The translations under genes were made by a program, and so were the position numbers. Below are positions 24,594-33,961 of a stretch of DNA of 64,000 nt, in pieces. Source of the DNA: Jannaschia helgolandensis (lineage in GTDB: Bacteria; Pseudomonadota; Alphaproteobacteria; Rhodobacterales; Rhodobacteraceae). Where the stretch lies: NCBI RefSeq assembly GCF_900109285.1, contig NZ_FNZQ01000002.1, positions 1 to 64,000 of the forward strand, given 5' to 3'. A model generated the notes under the pieces. The model made no database searches, had not been told where the DNA came from, and saw only the letters and a list, made by a program, of their open reading frames with translations. The first letter of the stretch is position 1. Each line of letters begins with the position of its first letter.

Positions 24594-25130
24594 TCATTCC
24601 AGCATGGACAGGGCGGTCTCTGCATCAGGGGCCGTTCTGAAGAAAGACAGAATCGACGCGTCCGCGAATCCGCGTGCGACGATGGTATCCAGCAACGTCA
24701 GAAGCGGGTCCCAGTATCCCGCGATATTCAGCAGAACGATGGGCTTTTCGTGCAGCCCGAGCTGGCGCCAGGTCAGCACTTCGAAGAATTCGTCCAGCGT
24801 ACCCGCACCCCCGGGAAGAACGATGATGGCGTCGGCGTTCATGAACATGACCTTTTTTCGTTCGTGCATGGTTTCGGTGACGACGAAGGCCGTCAGGTCC
24901 AGCTTGCCGACCTCCAGCGTCATCAGATGCACGGGAATGACGCCAAAGGTTGTGCCGTCCGTCGCCTGGACGCTGCGGGCGACCCGGCCCATCAAGCCAA
25001 CGTCGCCCGCGCCATAAACCAACCGCCAGTTCCGATCCGAGATGCCGCGACCCAAAGCGTCGGCCGCCGTGGCGAAGGATGGATCGTTGCCATCGCGCGA
25101 GCCGCAATAGACACAAACCGATTTCGTCAT
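24594..25130 (-). CDS. LOG-family nucleotide 5'-monophosphate phosphoribohydrolase
   Basis: A Rossmann-fold protein of about 178 residues. It has VCVYCGSRDGNDPSFA at the N-terminus, VYGAGDVGLMGRVARSV, and the LOG signature PGGAGTLDEFFEVLTWRQLG. Such enzymes split cytokinin-type or other nucleoside monophosphates into base and ribose-5-phosphate. In bacteria they also act in general nucleotide salvage. ATG 25130 (MTKSVCVYCGS) is preferred; an ATG three codons upstream (25139) is possible. Confidence 0.87.
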   Translation of the reverse strand: MTKSVCVYCGSRDGNDPSFATAADALGRGISDRNWRLVYGAGDVGLMGRVARSVQATDGTTFGVIPVHLMTLEVGKLDLTAFVVTETMHERKKVMFMNADAIIVLPGGAGTLDEFFEVLTWRQLGLHEKPIVLLNIAGYWDPLLTLLDTIVARGFADASILSFFRTAPDAETALSMLE

Positions 25131-25220
25131 GGCATACATCCTTTTGTCGTTTTGACCGAAGCCTATGCCGTTGCTAGGGTCGCGGAAAGCCCGGCTACGG
25201 GTCCAAGGGGGATTAAGGAA

Positions 25221-26726
25221 ATGACGAACGGCGTTTCAGCCGGGCGTAGGACCATCGGGGTCCTCGTCATTCTGGCAATCGGGTGGGCCGGGTTCGTCCT
25301 GCTGAAACCGCGCGACCTGCCGTCGATGCCGGAGATGGGGACCGGATCGCCCGACAAAGTCTCGGGGCCAAGCGAGGTTCTGGTCATGCCGGATACCGTA
25401 CCGACGCCCGAAACTCCGGATGCGCCCAAGGTCCTGGCCGACATGACCCTGCCAAAGATGGACGTCGTGCGCGTCGACGGATTGGGCGCGACGGTCGTGG
25501 CCGGAAATGCCGCCCGCGACGTGGACGTCATATTACGCCTGGACGGGCAGGAGGTGGCCACGGCGCGCACCGATGCCGACGGTAATTTCGTATCGCTGTT
25601 CGATTTGCCCATAACCGACGCACCCCGCATTCTGACTGTCGAGACGCGGGGTGCGGACGGCGTGGTGGCGCGCGCCACCGACAGCATCATCGTTGCCCCG
25701 ACCTTCCCGACGGCGCCCACGCAAGACGACATCCCCAGAACCGTGACGGAAACGGTCGCGTCGGAGGCCGACGTCCCGCGACCGCCGGACAACGGCGCAC
25801 TCCCGCCCGTGGACAGCGATAACCTTCGCGTCGCGGCGGTGCCGCCCCCGCAGATCGCCCCCGCGCCGACTCGCCTCGATAGCGCTTCCACCGCAGAGGG
25901 CGGCGTGATTGCGGAGGACGTGAGCGTGGCGGATGCGACCGGGACGGGCGCAATCGTTAAAGACCAGACCGTGTCGGATGAGATCGGGACGGACGCGACT
26001 GCGGGCATCGCACCCTCGCAGACGTCCGATGCCCCGGAGATCGGAACAACCCGGATCGTGACGGCCGGGGATGTCCCCACCGTCCCCCCTCAGATCGACG
26101 TCGCGCCAGCCGCCCCCTCTTCGGTGTCGTCGATTACCGCGTCAGATGCGCCCTTGCCGCCTGTGCCGTCCCCGTCACCTGCACGCGCCGCGACGCCGCC
26201 GCGTCTGTTCCGTGCCGGGGCAGGTGGCGTAACGGTGTTGCCCGACAACACGTCCCCGCCGGACGTTCGACAGGATCTGGGCATCGACGCCATCAGCTAT
26301 GACGCGGCGGGCGAAGTCCAGCTGGCCGGACGCGGTGTCGGCGACACGCAGATCCGCATCTATCTCGACAATCGGCCCATTCAGCAGGCCCGCGTCGATC
26401 GCGCAGGCACCTGGACCTCGCCACTGCCCAATGTCGACAGCGGAACCTATACCCTGCGCATCGACTCGCTGGCCGCCGATGGCACCGTCACCGGTCGTGT
26501 GGAAACACCGTTCCAGCGCACCGCCCCGGCAGTCGCCGCGGCCTCGCGCCGCGATGGCGTGACCGCGATCACCGTGCAGCCCGGCTATACGCTTTGGGCG
26601 ATTTCCGAGGGGTATTTCGGCGAAGGCATTCGGTACGTTCAGATATTCGAGGAAAATCAGGATTTCATCCGCGATCCTGATCTGATTTACCCCGGTCAGG
26701 TTTTCAAACTCCCCGACGTGGAATAG
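25221..26726 (+). CDS. LysM-domain protein with bacterial Ig-like modules
   Basis: A 501-residue protein. Residues ~11-28 are a membrane anchor or uncleaved signal (TIGVLVILAIGWAGFVLL). Residues ~75-160 hold an Ig-like module (VDVILRLDGQEVATARTDAD). A long Pro/Ala/Thr-rich, probably disordered spacer follows (~165-330). A second Ig-like module begins near 355 (QLAGRGVGDTQIRIYLDN), and the C-terminal ~50 residues are a LysM domain (TLWAISEGYFGEGIRYVQIF, ending PGQVFKLP). LysM binds peptidoglycan, so it is a periplasmic, membrane-tethered cell-wall protein. ATG 25221 follows AAGGAA. Confidence 0.82.
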   Translation: MTNGVSAGRRTIGVLVILAIGWAGFVLLKPRDLPSMPEMGTGSPDKVSGPSEVLVMPDTVPTPETPDAPKVLADMTLPKMDVVRVDGLGATVVAGNAARDVDVILRLDGQEVATARTDADGNFVSLFDLPITDAPRILTVETRGADGVVARATDSIIVAPTFPTAPTQDDIPRTVTETVASEADVPRPPDNGALPPVDSDNLRVAAVPPPQIAPAPTRLDSASTAEGGVIAEDVSVADATGTGAIVKDQTVSDEIGTDATAGIAPSQTSDAPEIGTTRIVTAGDVPTVPPQIDVAPAAPSSVSSITASDAPLPPVPSPSPARAATPPRLFRAGAGGVTVLPDNTSPPDVRQDLGIDAISYDAAGEVQLAGRGVGDTQIRIYLDNRPIQQARVDRAGTWTSPLPNVDSGTYTLRIDSLAADGTVTGRVETPFQRTAPAVAAASRRDGVTAITVQPGYTLWAISEGYFGEGIRYVQIFEENQDFIRDPDLIYPGQVFKLPDVE

Positions 26727-26799
26727 GCACCGGCAGCACAGGTTTCCATTCTGGCCACCGCGCCATAGGTTGCAAGAAACCGATATATCCGGAACATCC

Positions 26800-28614
26800 A
26801 TGGCCCCCACCACCCTGACCACGACAGAAGCGCCGGCGGACGCCTGGGGCATCATCCGCCGCGTCATGCCGTATCTGTGGCCCCCCGGCGACAGCGGGGT
26901 CAAAATTCGCGTTTCGGCGGCGCTGATCATGCTGGTGGTCGCAAAGGTCATCGCCGTGACGACACCGTTTTTCTACAAGGCCGCCGTCGACGCACTCGCA
27001 CCCGATACGATGACACCGGCGTGGGCTCTCGGCCTGGGAGCGGTCGGCCTGACCGTCGTTTACGGCATTGCGCGGGCCTTCAACATCGGTTTCCAACAAC
27101 TACGCGACGTGATTTTCGCCCCCGTGGGTCAGCGGGCACTGCGCCGTCTTGCCGCCGAAACCTTTACGCATATGCACCGCCTGTCGATGCGCTATCACAT
27201 CAGCCGCAAGACCGGCGGTCTGTCCCGCATCATCGAACGGGGGGTCAAGGGTGTCGACTTCCTGTTGCGGTTCCTGCTGTTTTCCATCGGACCGCTGGTG
27301 CTGGAACTGGCGATGATCTGCGTCATCCTCTTTTTCGTGTTCGACGTCTGGTATCTGGTGATCGTGCTGGTCACCATCACGGCCTACGTCGCCTTCACAT
27401 TCAAGGTCACCGAATGGCGGGTGAAAATCCGCAAGGTGATGAACGATCAGGATACCGACGCGAACCAGAAGGCCATCGACTCCCTGCTGAACTTCGAGAC
27501 GGTCAAGTATTTCGGGGCCGAAGCGCGCGAAGCGGCCCGCTATGACGTTGCCATGGCACAATACGAGGGCGCGGCTCTCAAGACGGCCTATTCGCTCGCA
27601 TTCCTGAACTTCGGTCAATCCGTTCTGATCACCGGGGGGTTGGTCGGTGTTATGGTTCTGGCCGCGATGGGGGTGCAGGCGGGCGATCTGACGGTCGGCG
27701 ATTTCGTCATGGTGAATGCCTACATGATCCAGATTACGCTGCCGTTGAACTTCCTTGGTACAGTATATCGCGAAATCCGTCAGTCGTTGGTCGACATGGG
27801 CGAGATGTTCGGCCTGCTGGGGCAACCGGCCGAAGTGCGCGATGCGCCGTCTGCGCCGGAGTTGCGCGTTGATCGGGGCGAGGTCGTCTTTCGGGATATC
27901 CGGTTCGGCTATGATCCTGCGCGCCCGATTCTGAAAGGTGTATCGCTGACCGTCGGGGCCGGGCAGACGGTCGCCGTGGTCGGGCCGTCAGGGTCCGGAA
28001 AATCGACCGTCGGACGTCTGTTGTTCCGGTTCTACGACATCGACGCCGGTGCGATCGAGATCGACGGGGTCGACATCCGGTCCGTCTCGCAATCCAGCCT
28101 GCACCGCAAGATCGGCGTGGTGCCGCAGGATACCGTGCTGTTCAACGATACGATCCGCTACAATATCGCCTATGGTCGCCCCGATGCCAGTTTTGAGGAA
28201 ATTCGCGAAGCCGCCCGCGCCGCCCGCATCGAGACGTTCATCGACATGTTGCCCGATGGCTATGAGACAACGGTGGGAGAACGGGGGCTTAAGCTGTCGG
28301 GCGGCGAGAAACAACGCGTCGGGATCGCGCGGACCTTACTGAAAGACCCGCCGATCCTGTTGCTGGATGAGGCGACGTCGGCTCTGGATACTGAAACCGA
28401 ACGGTCCATTCAGTCCGAATTGCGGACCATGTCGCAGGGTCGGACGGTCATCACCATCGCGCACCGCCTGTCGACGGTTGTGGATGCCGATATGATTGTC
28501 GTGCTGGAAGACGGGCTGATCGTGGAGTGGGGCACGCACGATCAGCTTCTCCTGCACGACGGTCGATATGCCTCGATGTGGCAGCGGCAGTTGTCGGAAG
28601 ACGAAGCAGCCTGA
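26800..28614 (+). CDS. atm1: Atm1-type ABC exporter (Fe-S precursor/glutathione persulfide)
   Basis: A 604-residue fused half-transporter. Six spans occupy ~residues 25-310. The Atm1/HMT1 motif HRLSMRYHISRKTGGLSRIIERG and LLNFETVKYFGAEAREA are diagnostic. The ATPase has Walker A GPSGSGKST, signature LSGGEKQR, Walker B LLLDEATSALD and H-loop TIAHRLST. Bacterial Atm1 exports glutathione-metal or sulfur adducts and helps metal tolerance. ATG 26800 is used; a TTG at 26770 would add 10 residues. Confidence 0.9.
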   Translation: MAPTTLTTTEAPADAWGIIRRVMPYLWPPGDSGVKIRVSAALIMLVVAKVIAVTTPFFYKAAVDALAPDTMTPAWALGLGAVGLTVVYGIARAFNIGFQQLRDVIFAPVGQRALRRLAAETFTHMHRLSMRYHISRKTGGLSRIIERGVKGVDFLLRFLLFSIGPLVLELAMICVILFFVFDVWYLVIVLVTITAYVAFTFKVTEWRVKIRKVMNDQDTDANQKAIDSLLNFETVKYFGAEAREAARYDVAMAQYEGAALKTAYSLAFLNFGQSVLITGGLVGVMVLAAMGVQAGDLTVGDFVMVNAYMIQITLPLNFLGTVYREIRQSLVDMGEMFGLLGQPAEVRDAPSAPELRVDRGEVVFRDIRFGYDPARPILKGVSLTVGAGQTVAVVGPSGSGKSTVGRLLFRFYDIDAGAIEIDGVDIRSVSQSSLHRKIGVVPQDTVLFNDTIRYNIAYGRPDASFEEIREAARAARIETFIDMLPDGYETTVGERGLKLSGGEKQRVGIARTLLKDPPILLLDEATSALDTETERSIQSELRTMSQGRTVITIAHRLSTVVDADMIVVLEDGLIVEWGTHDQLLLHDGRYASMWQRQLSEDEAA

Positions 28615-28902
28615 CCAGACAAGCGCGCGATGGTCTGTCTGTCCCGCCCGCGATTGCGAACTCCGAGTTGTCGATCTTGCATTTGACCCCGTTCGCGGTG
28701 GAACCGTGCGGTTCGGACAGGGGGAAGAGCAGGGTGTCACCGCAATTTGCACAGGCGGTCGTACAGGCAGGGTATACGACAATGAAGGCTGTCGAACCTG
28801 GGACCGGCGGACCATCTGAACGTCGGACAGGAGCTAATTTCGGATAGCAGTACAATCGGTTGAACCGGATCTACCGCCGCAGATCTCTGTAGCGCGTGCC
28901 CG
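28615..28902. other. Noncoding gap between convergent atm1 and chemotaxis operons
   Basis: Frames on both strands lack RBS and recognisable motifs. A weak inverted repeat CAGAC/GTCTG lies just after the atm1 stop. I see no RNA gene. Confidence 0.45.
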
Positions 28903-29226
28903 TCAGAACAATTCGTCGCCATCCGTTTCCCCGAGATCGGGCTGACCGCTGAGCCGTTGTCGAAGGCTCTTCTGCCGCGCGAGCGCGATAGTGGCGAGGG
29001 AAATCGGTTCCCCGTCGGCAACTGCCAGTTTTGCAAAGACCTCTCCCAGATCGGCGATCGTCTGGCTGACCTGATCCAGGACCTGAAGCTCAGCGATCAT
29101 ACGGCCGGATACATCCTGGGCCGCGATTTCTTCGCTGATGGCATCTTGCAGGCGCAGAAGACGAAACGCCGCCTCCCGGCATTCGCTCGCAACGCGGCCC
29201 GCGAAATCCCCGGAACAGACGGTCAT
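28903..29226 (-). CDS. Small chemotaxis-operon protein, possibly CheZ-like
   Basis: A 107-residue, mainly helical protein that is last in the che operon. Its ATG (29224-29226) directly follows the cheY stop. Around residues 30-42 it reads EEIAAQDVSGRMIAEL, which resembles the CheZ active-site segment (AQ-x-FQDLTGQ-x-I) with Gln and Asp conserved, and further helices follow (VLDQVSQTIADLGEVFAKL). CheZ dephosphorylates CheY. The protein is about half the length of E. coli CheZ, so this is a tentative structural reading. It could equally be a CheY-binding adaptor. Confidence 0.55.
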   Translation of the reverse strand: MTVCSGDFAGRVASECREAAFRLLRLQDAISEEIAAQDVSGRMIAELQVLDQVSQTIADLGEVFAKLAVADGEPISLATIALARQKSLRQRLSGQPDLGETDGDELF

Positions 29227-29613
29227 CTACAGGCGACCCACCACCGCTTCGATACAGCTTTTCAACTGTGCCGCGGTGAAAGGCTTGGTCAGGAAATTGT
29301 TCATCCCGAGCCTCTGCCCCGTCTCGATGACCGTGGCATCGCCCCGCCCCGAGATCAGAATGAACCCGACCTTCTGGGTCAAGGGTTCCGCCCTGAGATG
29401 CTGCAAAAGCTGCAGCCCGTTCAGTTCCGGCATATAGAGATCGGACAGCACCAGATGCGGAACTTTCTCACGCGCGTAAAGCATGCCGGTTCTGCCGTTT
29501 TCAGCATAGCTCACGTTGCCTATCCCAAGCGTATCGAGAGCCTGCAGCAGGATCCCCCGGCTGGTCGACATGTCGTCGACGACAAGAACGCGCAACATGT
29601 CCCTCAACGGCAT
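29227..29613 (-). CDS. cheY: CheY-type response regulator (cheR-proximal)
   Basis: A 128-residue single receiver domain: LRVLVVDDMSTSRG (acidic pocket), VLSDLYMPELNGLQLL (phosphoacceptor Asp), ILISGRGD (Ser/Thr switch) and LTKPFTAAQL (Lys-Pro). It carries phosphate from CheA to the motor, or acts as a phosphate sink, since a second CheY lies upstream. The start overlaps the end of cheR by 10 bases; a second ATG five codons in (29598, MLRVLVVDD) may be the true start. Confidence 0.9.
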   Translation of the reverse strand: MPLRDMLRVLVVDDMSTSRGILLQALDTLGIGNVSYAENGRTGMLYAREKVPHLVLSDLYMPELNGLQLLQHLRAEPLTQKVGFILISGRGDATVIETGQRLGMNNFLTKPFTAAQLKSCIEAVVGRL

Positions 29614-30473
29614 CGGATGGCCTTTCGGGCTAAAACATTTTCATCCGGTAAGGGACGTCGAAAGGTCGTGCGACCGGCAGATACCAGTTCGGGTCGGTCA
29701 CCCAGCAGGCGCTCGGAGTGACCAAGTACCAGCATTCCGGCAGGAGCCAGGCGCGCCCGCAACCGTTCATGCACTGCTTTTTGTACGACCGCGCTGAAAT
29801 AGATAGTCACGTTGCGGCAGAAAATGGCGTCGAACTGGCCGGGCAGGTCGAGATCATCCAGCAGGTTGTGATGCCGATATGTTATTCCCCCACGCAGCAG
29901 CGCAAGAAGGTGATCGGGAGCTTGCGGCAGATCTCGGGTGCGTCCTCCAGGCAAACTCGAAACCGCCGCCAGGGCAGGTCCAAGCGTGGCGCTGTCGTCG
30001 CGGGTGCGGGCCGTTTCCAACACGCTCAGATCTACATCGGTGGCGATGATCTGGGCATCATTTGTCCAGCTCGGCCCGAAGACATGCAGACAGACCGCGG
30101 CGATGGACAGTGGCTCCTCCCCCGTGGAACACCCCGCCGACCATATCCGCAATCCGCCGCCCGCCTCCACACCCTGCCGCCGACGGTCCAGCAGGTGCTG
30201 CGCCAGCAGATCGAAGTGATGTGGCTCGCGGTAGATTGCCGTGACATTGGTGGTCAGGGCCGATACGAGGTGCCGCCGCTCGGTCGTACCGGCCGCACCC
30301 GGATCGCCTATCAGCCGGACATAGGTCTCGAAATCGTTCAGCCCATGAAACCGCAGGCGTCGTTGCAAGCGGGACGCAAGAAAGGTCTTTTTCGTCTCGG
30401 GCATATATAGTCCGGCTTCGCGCTCAACGATCGCAGCGATTGCCCGATAAGATCGGTCGGCAAGCGCGATCAC
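29604..30473 (-). CDS. cheR: Chemotaxis protein methyltransferase CheR
   Basis: A 289-residue enzyme. The N-terminal helical domain includes FLASRLQRRLRFHGLNDFETY. The SAM-binding catalytic domain has RIWSAGCSTGEEPLSIA (motif I), IIATDVDLSVLETAR and FDAIFCRNVTIYF. It methylates glutamates on chemoreceptors. GTG start at 30473 overlaps the cheW stop (GTGA). No CheB methylesterase gene lies in this operon. Confidence 0.92.
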   Translation of the reverse strand: MIALADRSYRAIAAIVEREAGLYMPETKKTFLASRLQRRLRFHGLNDFETYVRLIGDPGAAGTTERRHLVSALTTNVTAIYREPHHFDLLAQHLLDRRRQGVEAGGGLRIWSAGCSTGEEPLSIAAVCLHVFGPSWTNDAQIIATDVDLSVLETARTRDDSATLGPALAAVSSLPGGRTRDLPQAPDHLLALLRGGITYRHHNLLDDLDLPGQFDAIFCRNVTIYFSAVVQKAVHERLRARLAPAGMLVLGHSERLLGDRPELVSAGRTTFRRPLPDENVLARKAIRCR

Positions 30474-30982
30474 GTCATCGTCCCAGCGAATTGCGTTCCG
30501 ATAGGTGGGAGGATGCGCGCGATGAGCAGGACCTGGATCATCACATCGTCGACCACAAACAGCCGGTCCGCCATCGCATTGTCATCACCGTCCCCGACCT
30601 GCGGCACGTCCTGCAACTGGTCCATCCGCGGATGCACGATGTCCGAAACCGCCTCCACCAAGAGGCCGTGAACGCGGGCCCGGTCCTGAATGACAATGAT
30701 GACATTGCGCGGATCGTCATCTGTCGGAGGGCTGCCCAACCTATGGGCAAGATCCATGACAGGCAGGACCGAGCCGCGCAGATTGACCATGCCGCGCATG
30801 AAAGGCGGGGCATGGGGCAGGGGTGTCGGCTGACTCCAACTGCGAATTTCACGTACGGACATGATGTCGACAGCATAGCGCTGACCGCCGCAGCGGAATG
30901 TCAGCAATTCGCTGCGGTCCTCAAGCGGATCGACCGGACCAGCGGCAGCGACGGATGGGGCGATGGTGGCGGTCTGGTTCAT
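30470..30982 (-). CDS. cheW: Chemotaxis coupling protein CheW
   Basis: A 170-residue adaptor. After a ~25-residue leader comes the CheW fold: LLTFRCGGQRYAVDIMSVREI, PHAPPFMRGMVNLRGSVLPVMDL, and NVIIVIQDRARVHGLLVEAV with a following VSDIVHPRMD. It links receptors to CheA. The start overlaps the cheA stop by 4 bases (ATGA). Confidence 0.92.
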   Translation of the reverse strand: MNQTATIAPSVAAAGPVDPLEDRSELLTFRCGGQRYAVDIMSVREIRSWSQPTPLPHAPPFMRGMVNLRGSVLPVMDLAHRLGSPPTDDDPRNVIIVIQDRARVHGLLVEAVSDIVHPRMDQLQDVPQVGDGDDNAMADRLFVVDDVMIQVLLIARILPPIGTQFAGTMT

Positions 30983-33180
30983 TGAAGCGAACTCTCAGGA
31001 AAAAGGGCGGGTGTCGGACGTTTGGTCTGCAGACCAGATGTCGCGGCGATTCCGGCCGGATCGACAATCAGTGCGACATGACCGTCGCCAAGAATGGTGG
31101 CAGCGGAAACGCAGGGAACATGGCCGAAATCCTCGCCGAGGCCCTTGATGACCACCTGTCGCTGAGCCTCGATGGCATCGACCCGAATGGCGAAGGGGCC
31201 GCTGTCGTCGGATTGCACGAACAACAGGGCAGTGTCGTCATCATCGGCCGCATCGCAGTCGGCGCTGCCATCTGAACGGGAACGTAAGGCGGACGGAAAG
31301 CCCATGCCCTGCGCCAGATCGACCATCGGAACGAAGTGATCGTGGAGCTGAACGACCGTCTGCCGACTGCCTAACCGTTCGATCCGCGCGGCACTGATGG
31401 TTTGCGTTTCGATAATTGCAGAGAGCGGTATCACCATTCGCTGGCAGTTGCTGCGCACAATCATACCATCAAGGATTGCCAGGGTCAGCGGCAGGCTGAT
31501 CGAAATCGCGCAACCGAGTCCTTCGGTCGATGTGATTGCGATAGTGCCGTTCAGATCGCGGATCGCACGCTGCACCACGTCCATTCCGACGCCACGGCCC
31601 GACAATGACGACACAGTCTCCGATGTCGAGAAACCCGGCAAGAACAGCAATCTGTCAATTTCGCCTGCGTCCAGTATTTTTCCTGCGGGCACCAGGCCGC
31701 GGGCGATGGCCCGTTCCAGAACGCGATCTCGATCAACGCCGCGACCGTCGTCCGATACCTCGATTACGACACGATCCGATTGCTGCCGGGCCGACAGGCG
31801 CACCACTCCGGTCGGTTGCTTTCCAGCCGCAGTACGTGCCTTGGGATCTTCCAGCCCATGGTCGATAGCGTTGCGGATCATGTGGGTCAGCGGATCACCA
31901 AGCCGTTCGACGACGGTCTTGTCGATTTCAGTACCTTCACCATCGGTTTCAAGGCGTACGTCTTTGCCGGTGGACTGCGCCGCCTCGCGGACGATGCGGG
32001 TCATCCGCTGGAACAACGATTTGACCGGCTGGGCGCGGATCGACATGACGCTGTCCTGCATGTCGCGCGTCAGCTGTTGCAGGTCGTCAAGGTTGGTTAC
32101 CGCTTCCGAATGCTGATCCAGACCGGCTCGGATCATGCCCTGTGCCAGCATCGACTGACTGATGACGAGTTCGCCGACCAGATTCACCAGCCGGTCCACG
32201 CGCTCCAAGTCGACCCGAATGGTTGTCATCGGGGGCGGTTTAGGGAGCGGCGTCGCTGGCGCGTCGGGCGGGCGCGGGCTGCACGGCTCAGTGTCGGGCA
32301 GACTGTCGAGCCCCGGCTCATCGGGCTGTTGCCGCAATCCTTCCATGGGCGGGGTTACGGATTGATGGGTGACAGGAGCGGACGTCAGGGCGATGGTTGG
32401 GGCCGGGGCCAGGCAGATGTCGAGGACGCAAAGGTCGAGGGCAAACTCGAATATCGCCTCGATCTCGGTCTCGGTAAGATCTGGTGCACTTGGGATCAGC
32501 CGGATCATCCACCGCAGGCCAAGCACCTGCGGGTCCATGTTCCCGAGCGGGGGCAGGCCTTCGAGAAGAGCCTCGACCTCGATCCGGCCGAGGACTTCAA
32601 GAGCGCGAAACAGGAACAGCGGTTCATTCCCGCTGATCAGAAGATCAGGAAGCGGTTCAAATGTAACGATCCAGGTGCGATTATCAGGGACACCTGTCGC
32701 TTCCGGCATGTCCGTAAAGGCGTCATCGAACAGGGGCGCGACATCCAGATCCAGCATAACAGGTGCAAAATCCACCGCCGGATCGGAGCTGACAGCAGCA
32801 TCGTCCGTCCCGGCGAGCAAGCCCATCAAATCCGCCGTATCTGGCACGGTTGGCGTATCGCCGTTGCGGCAGGTTTCGATAAGGTCGCCGAGTTGGTCTC
32901 CGGCTCGCAGAAATACACTGACGGCGGCGGCGTCCGGGGCGAGGCGGCCACTGCGAAGTGCATCGAGAGCCGTCTCGAATTCGTGCGAGAACGCGACCAG
33001 CGGCTTCAGGCCGAAGGCTCCAGCACCGCCCTTGATCGAATGCACGGCCCGGAAAACCGCATCGACGGTATCGGCATCCTGCGTCCCGGCGTGCAGCGCC
33101 AGCAGCCCGGCCTCCAGACTTTCCAGAAGCTCCGCGCATTCCTCGAAGAAAGTGACCCTGATCGCGTCCATCGGATCCAT
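30979..33180 (-). CDS. cheA: Chemotaxis histidine kinase CheA
   Basis: A 733-residue kinase. The P1 Hpt domain has the phosphorylated His in FRAVHSIKGGAGAFGL (H47). The P2-like linker region is Pro-rich (~residues 270-320). The P3 dimerisation helix reads DRLVNLVGELVISQSML. The P4 ATPase has N-box HMIRNAIDHGLEDP, G1 VSDDGRGVDRDRVL and F/G2 FLPGFSTSETVSSLSGRGVG. The P5 CheW-like regulatory domain is C-terminal (RMVIPLSAIIETQTI). It autophosphorylates in response to receptors and feeds both CheY proteins. It shares one base with the upstream cheY stop. Confidence 0.94.
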   Translation of the reverse strand: MDPMDAIRVTFFEECAELLESLEAGLLALHAGTQDADTVDAVFRAVHSIKGGAGAFGLKPLVAFSHEFETALDALRSGRLAPDAAAVSVFLRAGDQLGDLIETCRNGDTPTVPDTADLMGLLAGTDDAAVSSDPAVDFAPVMLDLDVAPLFDDAFTDMPEATGVPDNRTWIVTFEPLPDLLISGNEPLFLFRALEVLGRIEVEALLEGLPPLGNMDPQVLGLRWMIRLIPSAPDLTETEIEAIFEFALDLCVLDICLAPAPTIALTSAPVTHQSVTPPMEGLRQQPDEPGLDSLPDTEPCSPRPPDAPATPLPKPPPMTTIRVDLERVDRLVNLVGELVISQSMLAQGMIRAGLDQHSEAVTNLDDLQQLTRDMQDSVMSIRAQPVKSLFQRMTRIVREAAQSTGKDVRLETDGEGTEIDKTVVERLGDPLTHMIRNAIDHGLEDPKARTAAGKQPTGVVRLSARQQSDRVVIEVSDDGRGVDRDRVLERAIARGLVPAGKILDAGEIDRLLFLPGFSTSETVSSLSGRGVGMDVVQRAIRDLNGTIAITSTEGLGCAISISLPLTLAILDGMIVRSNCQRMVIPLSAIIETQTISAARIERLGSRQTVVQLHDHFVPMVDLAQGMGFPSALRSRSDGSADCDAADDDDTALLFVQSDDSGPFAIRVDAIEAQRQVVIKGLGEDFGHVPCVSAATILGDGHVALIVDPAGIAATSGLQTKRPTPALFPESSLQ

Positions 33181-33560
33181 CAGGTCAGTCCGGTCACAGT
33201 CCGCAATGCCCCGACAAGTCGGGCGGGATCGAAAGGTTTGACGATCCAGCCCGTCGCCCCGGCGGCGCGCGCGCGCAATTTCAATTCGCGTGCATTTTCG
33301 GTTGTGAGGACAAGGATCGGTATCCCCGAATATTTCTCCTGCTTGCGTATCCTTTCAATGAATCCGAACCCATCGAGCCTTGGCATGTTCAGGTCCGTCA
33401 GGATGGCATCGGGGCGCTTTTCCAGCCCGTCCAGCACCTCGATCCCGTGGAGTCCGTCTTCGGCAAGGGTCGTCTCGATACCTTCGCGTTCCAGCGTCAG
33501 GCGCACCATGTCGCGGATTGTCCGGCTATCGTCTATGGCCAGAACCCTCATGTCGGACAC
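33180..33560 (-). CDS. cheY: CheY-type response regulator (cheA-proximal)
   Basis: A 126-residue receiver: MRVLAIDDSRTIRDMVRLTL, phosphoacceptor AILTDLNMPRLDGFGFIERI, switch Thr LVLTTENA, and VKPFDPARLVGAL. It is closer to classical motor-binding CheY than the other copy. Its start lies within the end of the STAS gene (13-base overlap). Confidence 0.92.
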   Translation of the reverse strand: MSDMRVLAIDDSRTIRDMVRLTLEREGIETTLAEDGLHGIEVLDGLEKRPDAILTDLNMPRLDGFGFIERIRKQEKYSGIPILVLTTENARELKLRARAAGATGWIVKPFDPARLVGALRTVTGLT

Positions 33561-33859
33561 TCCGCCGTCTGCATCCGCTCAAGCGACACGCCCAGTATCC
33601 GCGCCGATGCCATGAACGCCGCCGAGGGACGGTCGATCCGCAGACTGTGCTGTCCGGCCATCTGATGATCACGGGCCGCGGCAAGAACCTGAACTGCAGG
33701 TGCCGTCATGACCGAAACATGGCTCGCGTCCAGGACGATGTCGCAAGCCGCCGCCAGCACCGCCGTGCGCAGATCGCGTGCTGTCACGATGTCGAGCCGG
33801 TCGGCAAGGACGATCGTTTCGCCCCGACCTTCGGAGGCAGTCGTGCCGCCATCAGTCAT
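33548..33859 (-). CDS. STAS-domain protein at the head of the chemotaxis operon
   Basis: A small antisigma-antagonist-like fold of ~103 residues: ETIVLADRLDIVTARDLRTAVLA, then DIVLDASHVSVMTAPAVQVL, where the usual phospho-Ser position is occupied by the MTAPA segment. Such STAS proteins head alphaproteobacterial che operons with CheY and CheA, but their role is not settled. The start is set at ATG 33859 (MTDGGTTASEGRG). A TTG at 33895 would lengthen it by 12 residues. Confidence 0.75.
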   Translation of the reverse strand: MTDGGTTASEGRGETIVLADRLDIVTARDLRTAVLAAACDIVLDASHVSVMTAPAVQVLAAARDHQMAGQHSLRIDRPSAAFMASARILGVSLERMQTAECPT

Positions 33860-33961
33860 GCTGTCGTCAGTTGCATCGCACACCGCCTCTCGCAATTGGA
33901 TGAGGCATGCCTAATCGCAGGTCGCTAAGAAACCGTTACCGGACCAACCCTTGAATGCCGA

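Noticed and set aside
28527-28847. Rightward frames after atm1 as a small gene
   Set aside because: No RBS, no recognisable motif, and several overlapping frames of equal quality.
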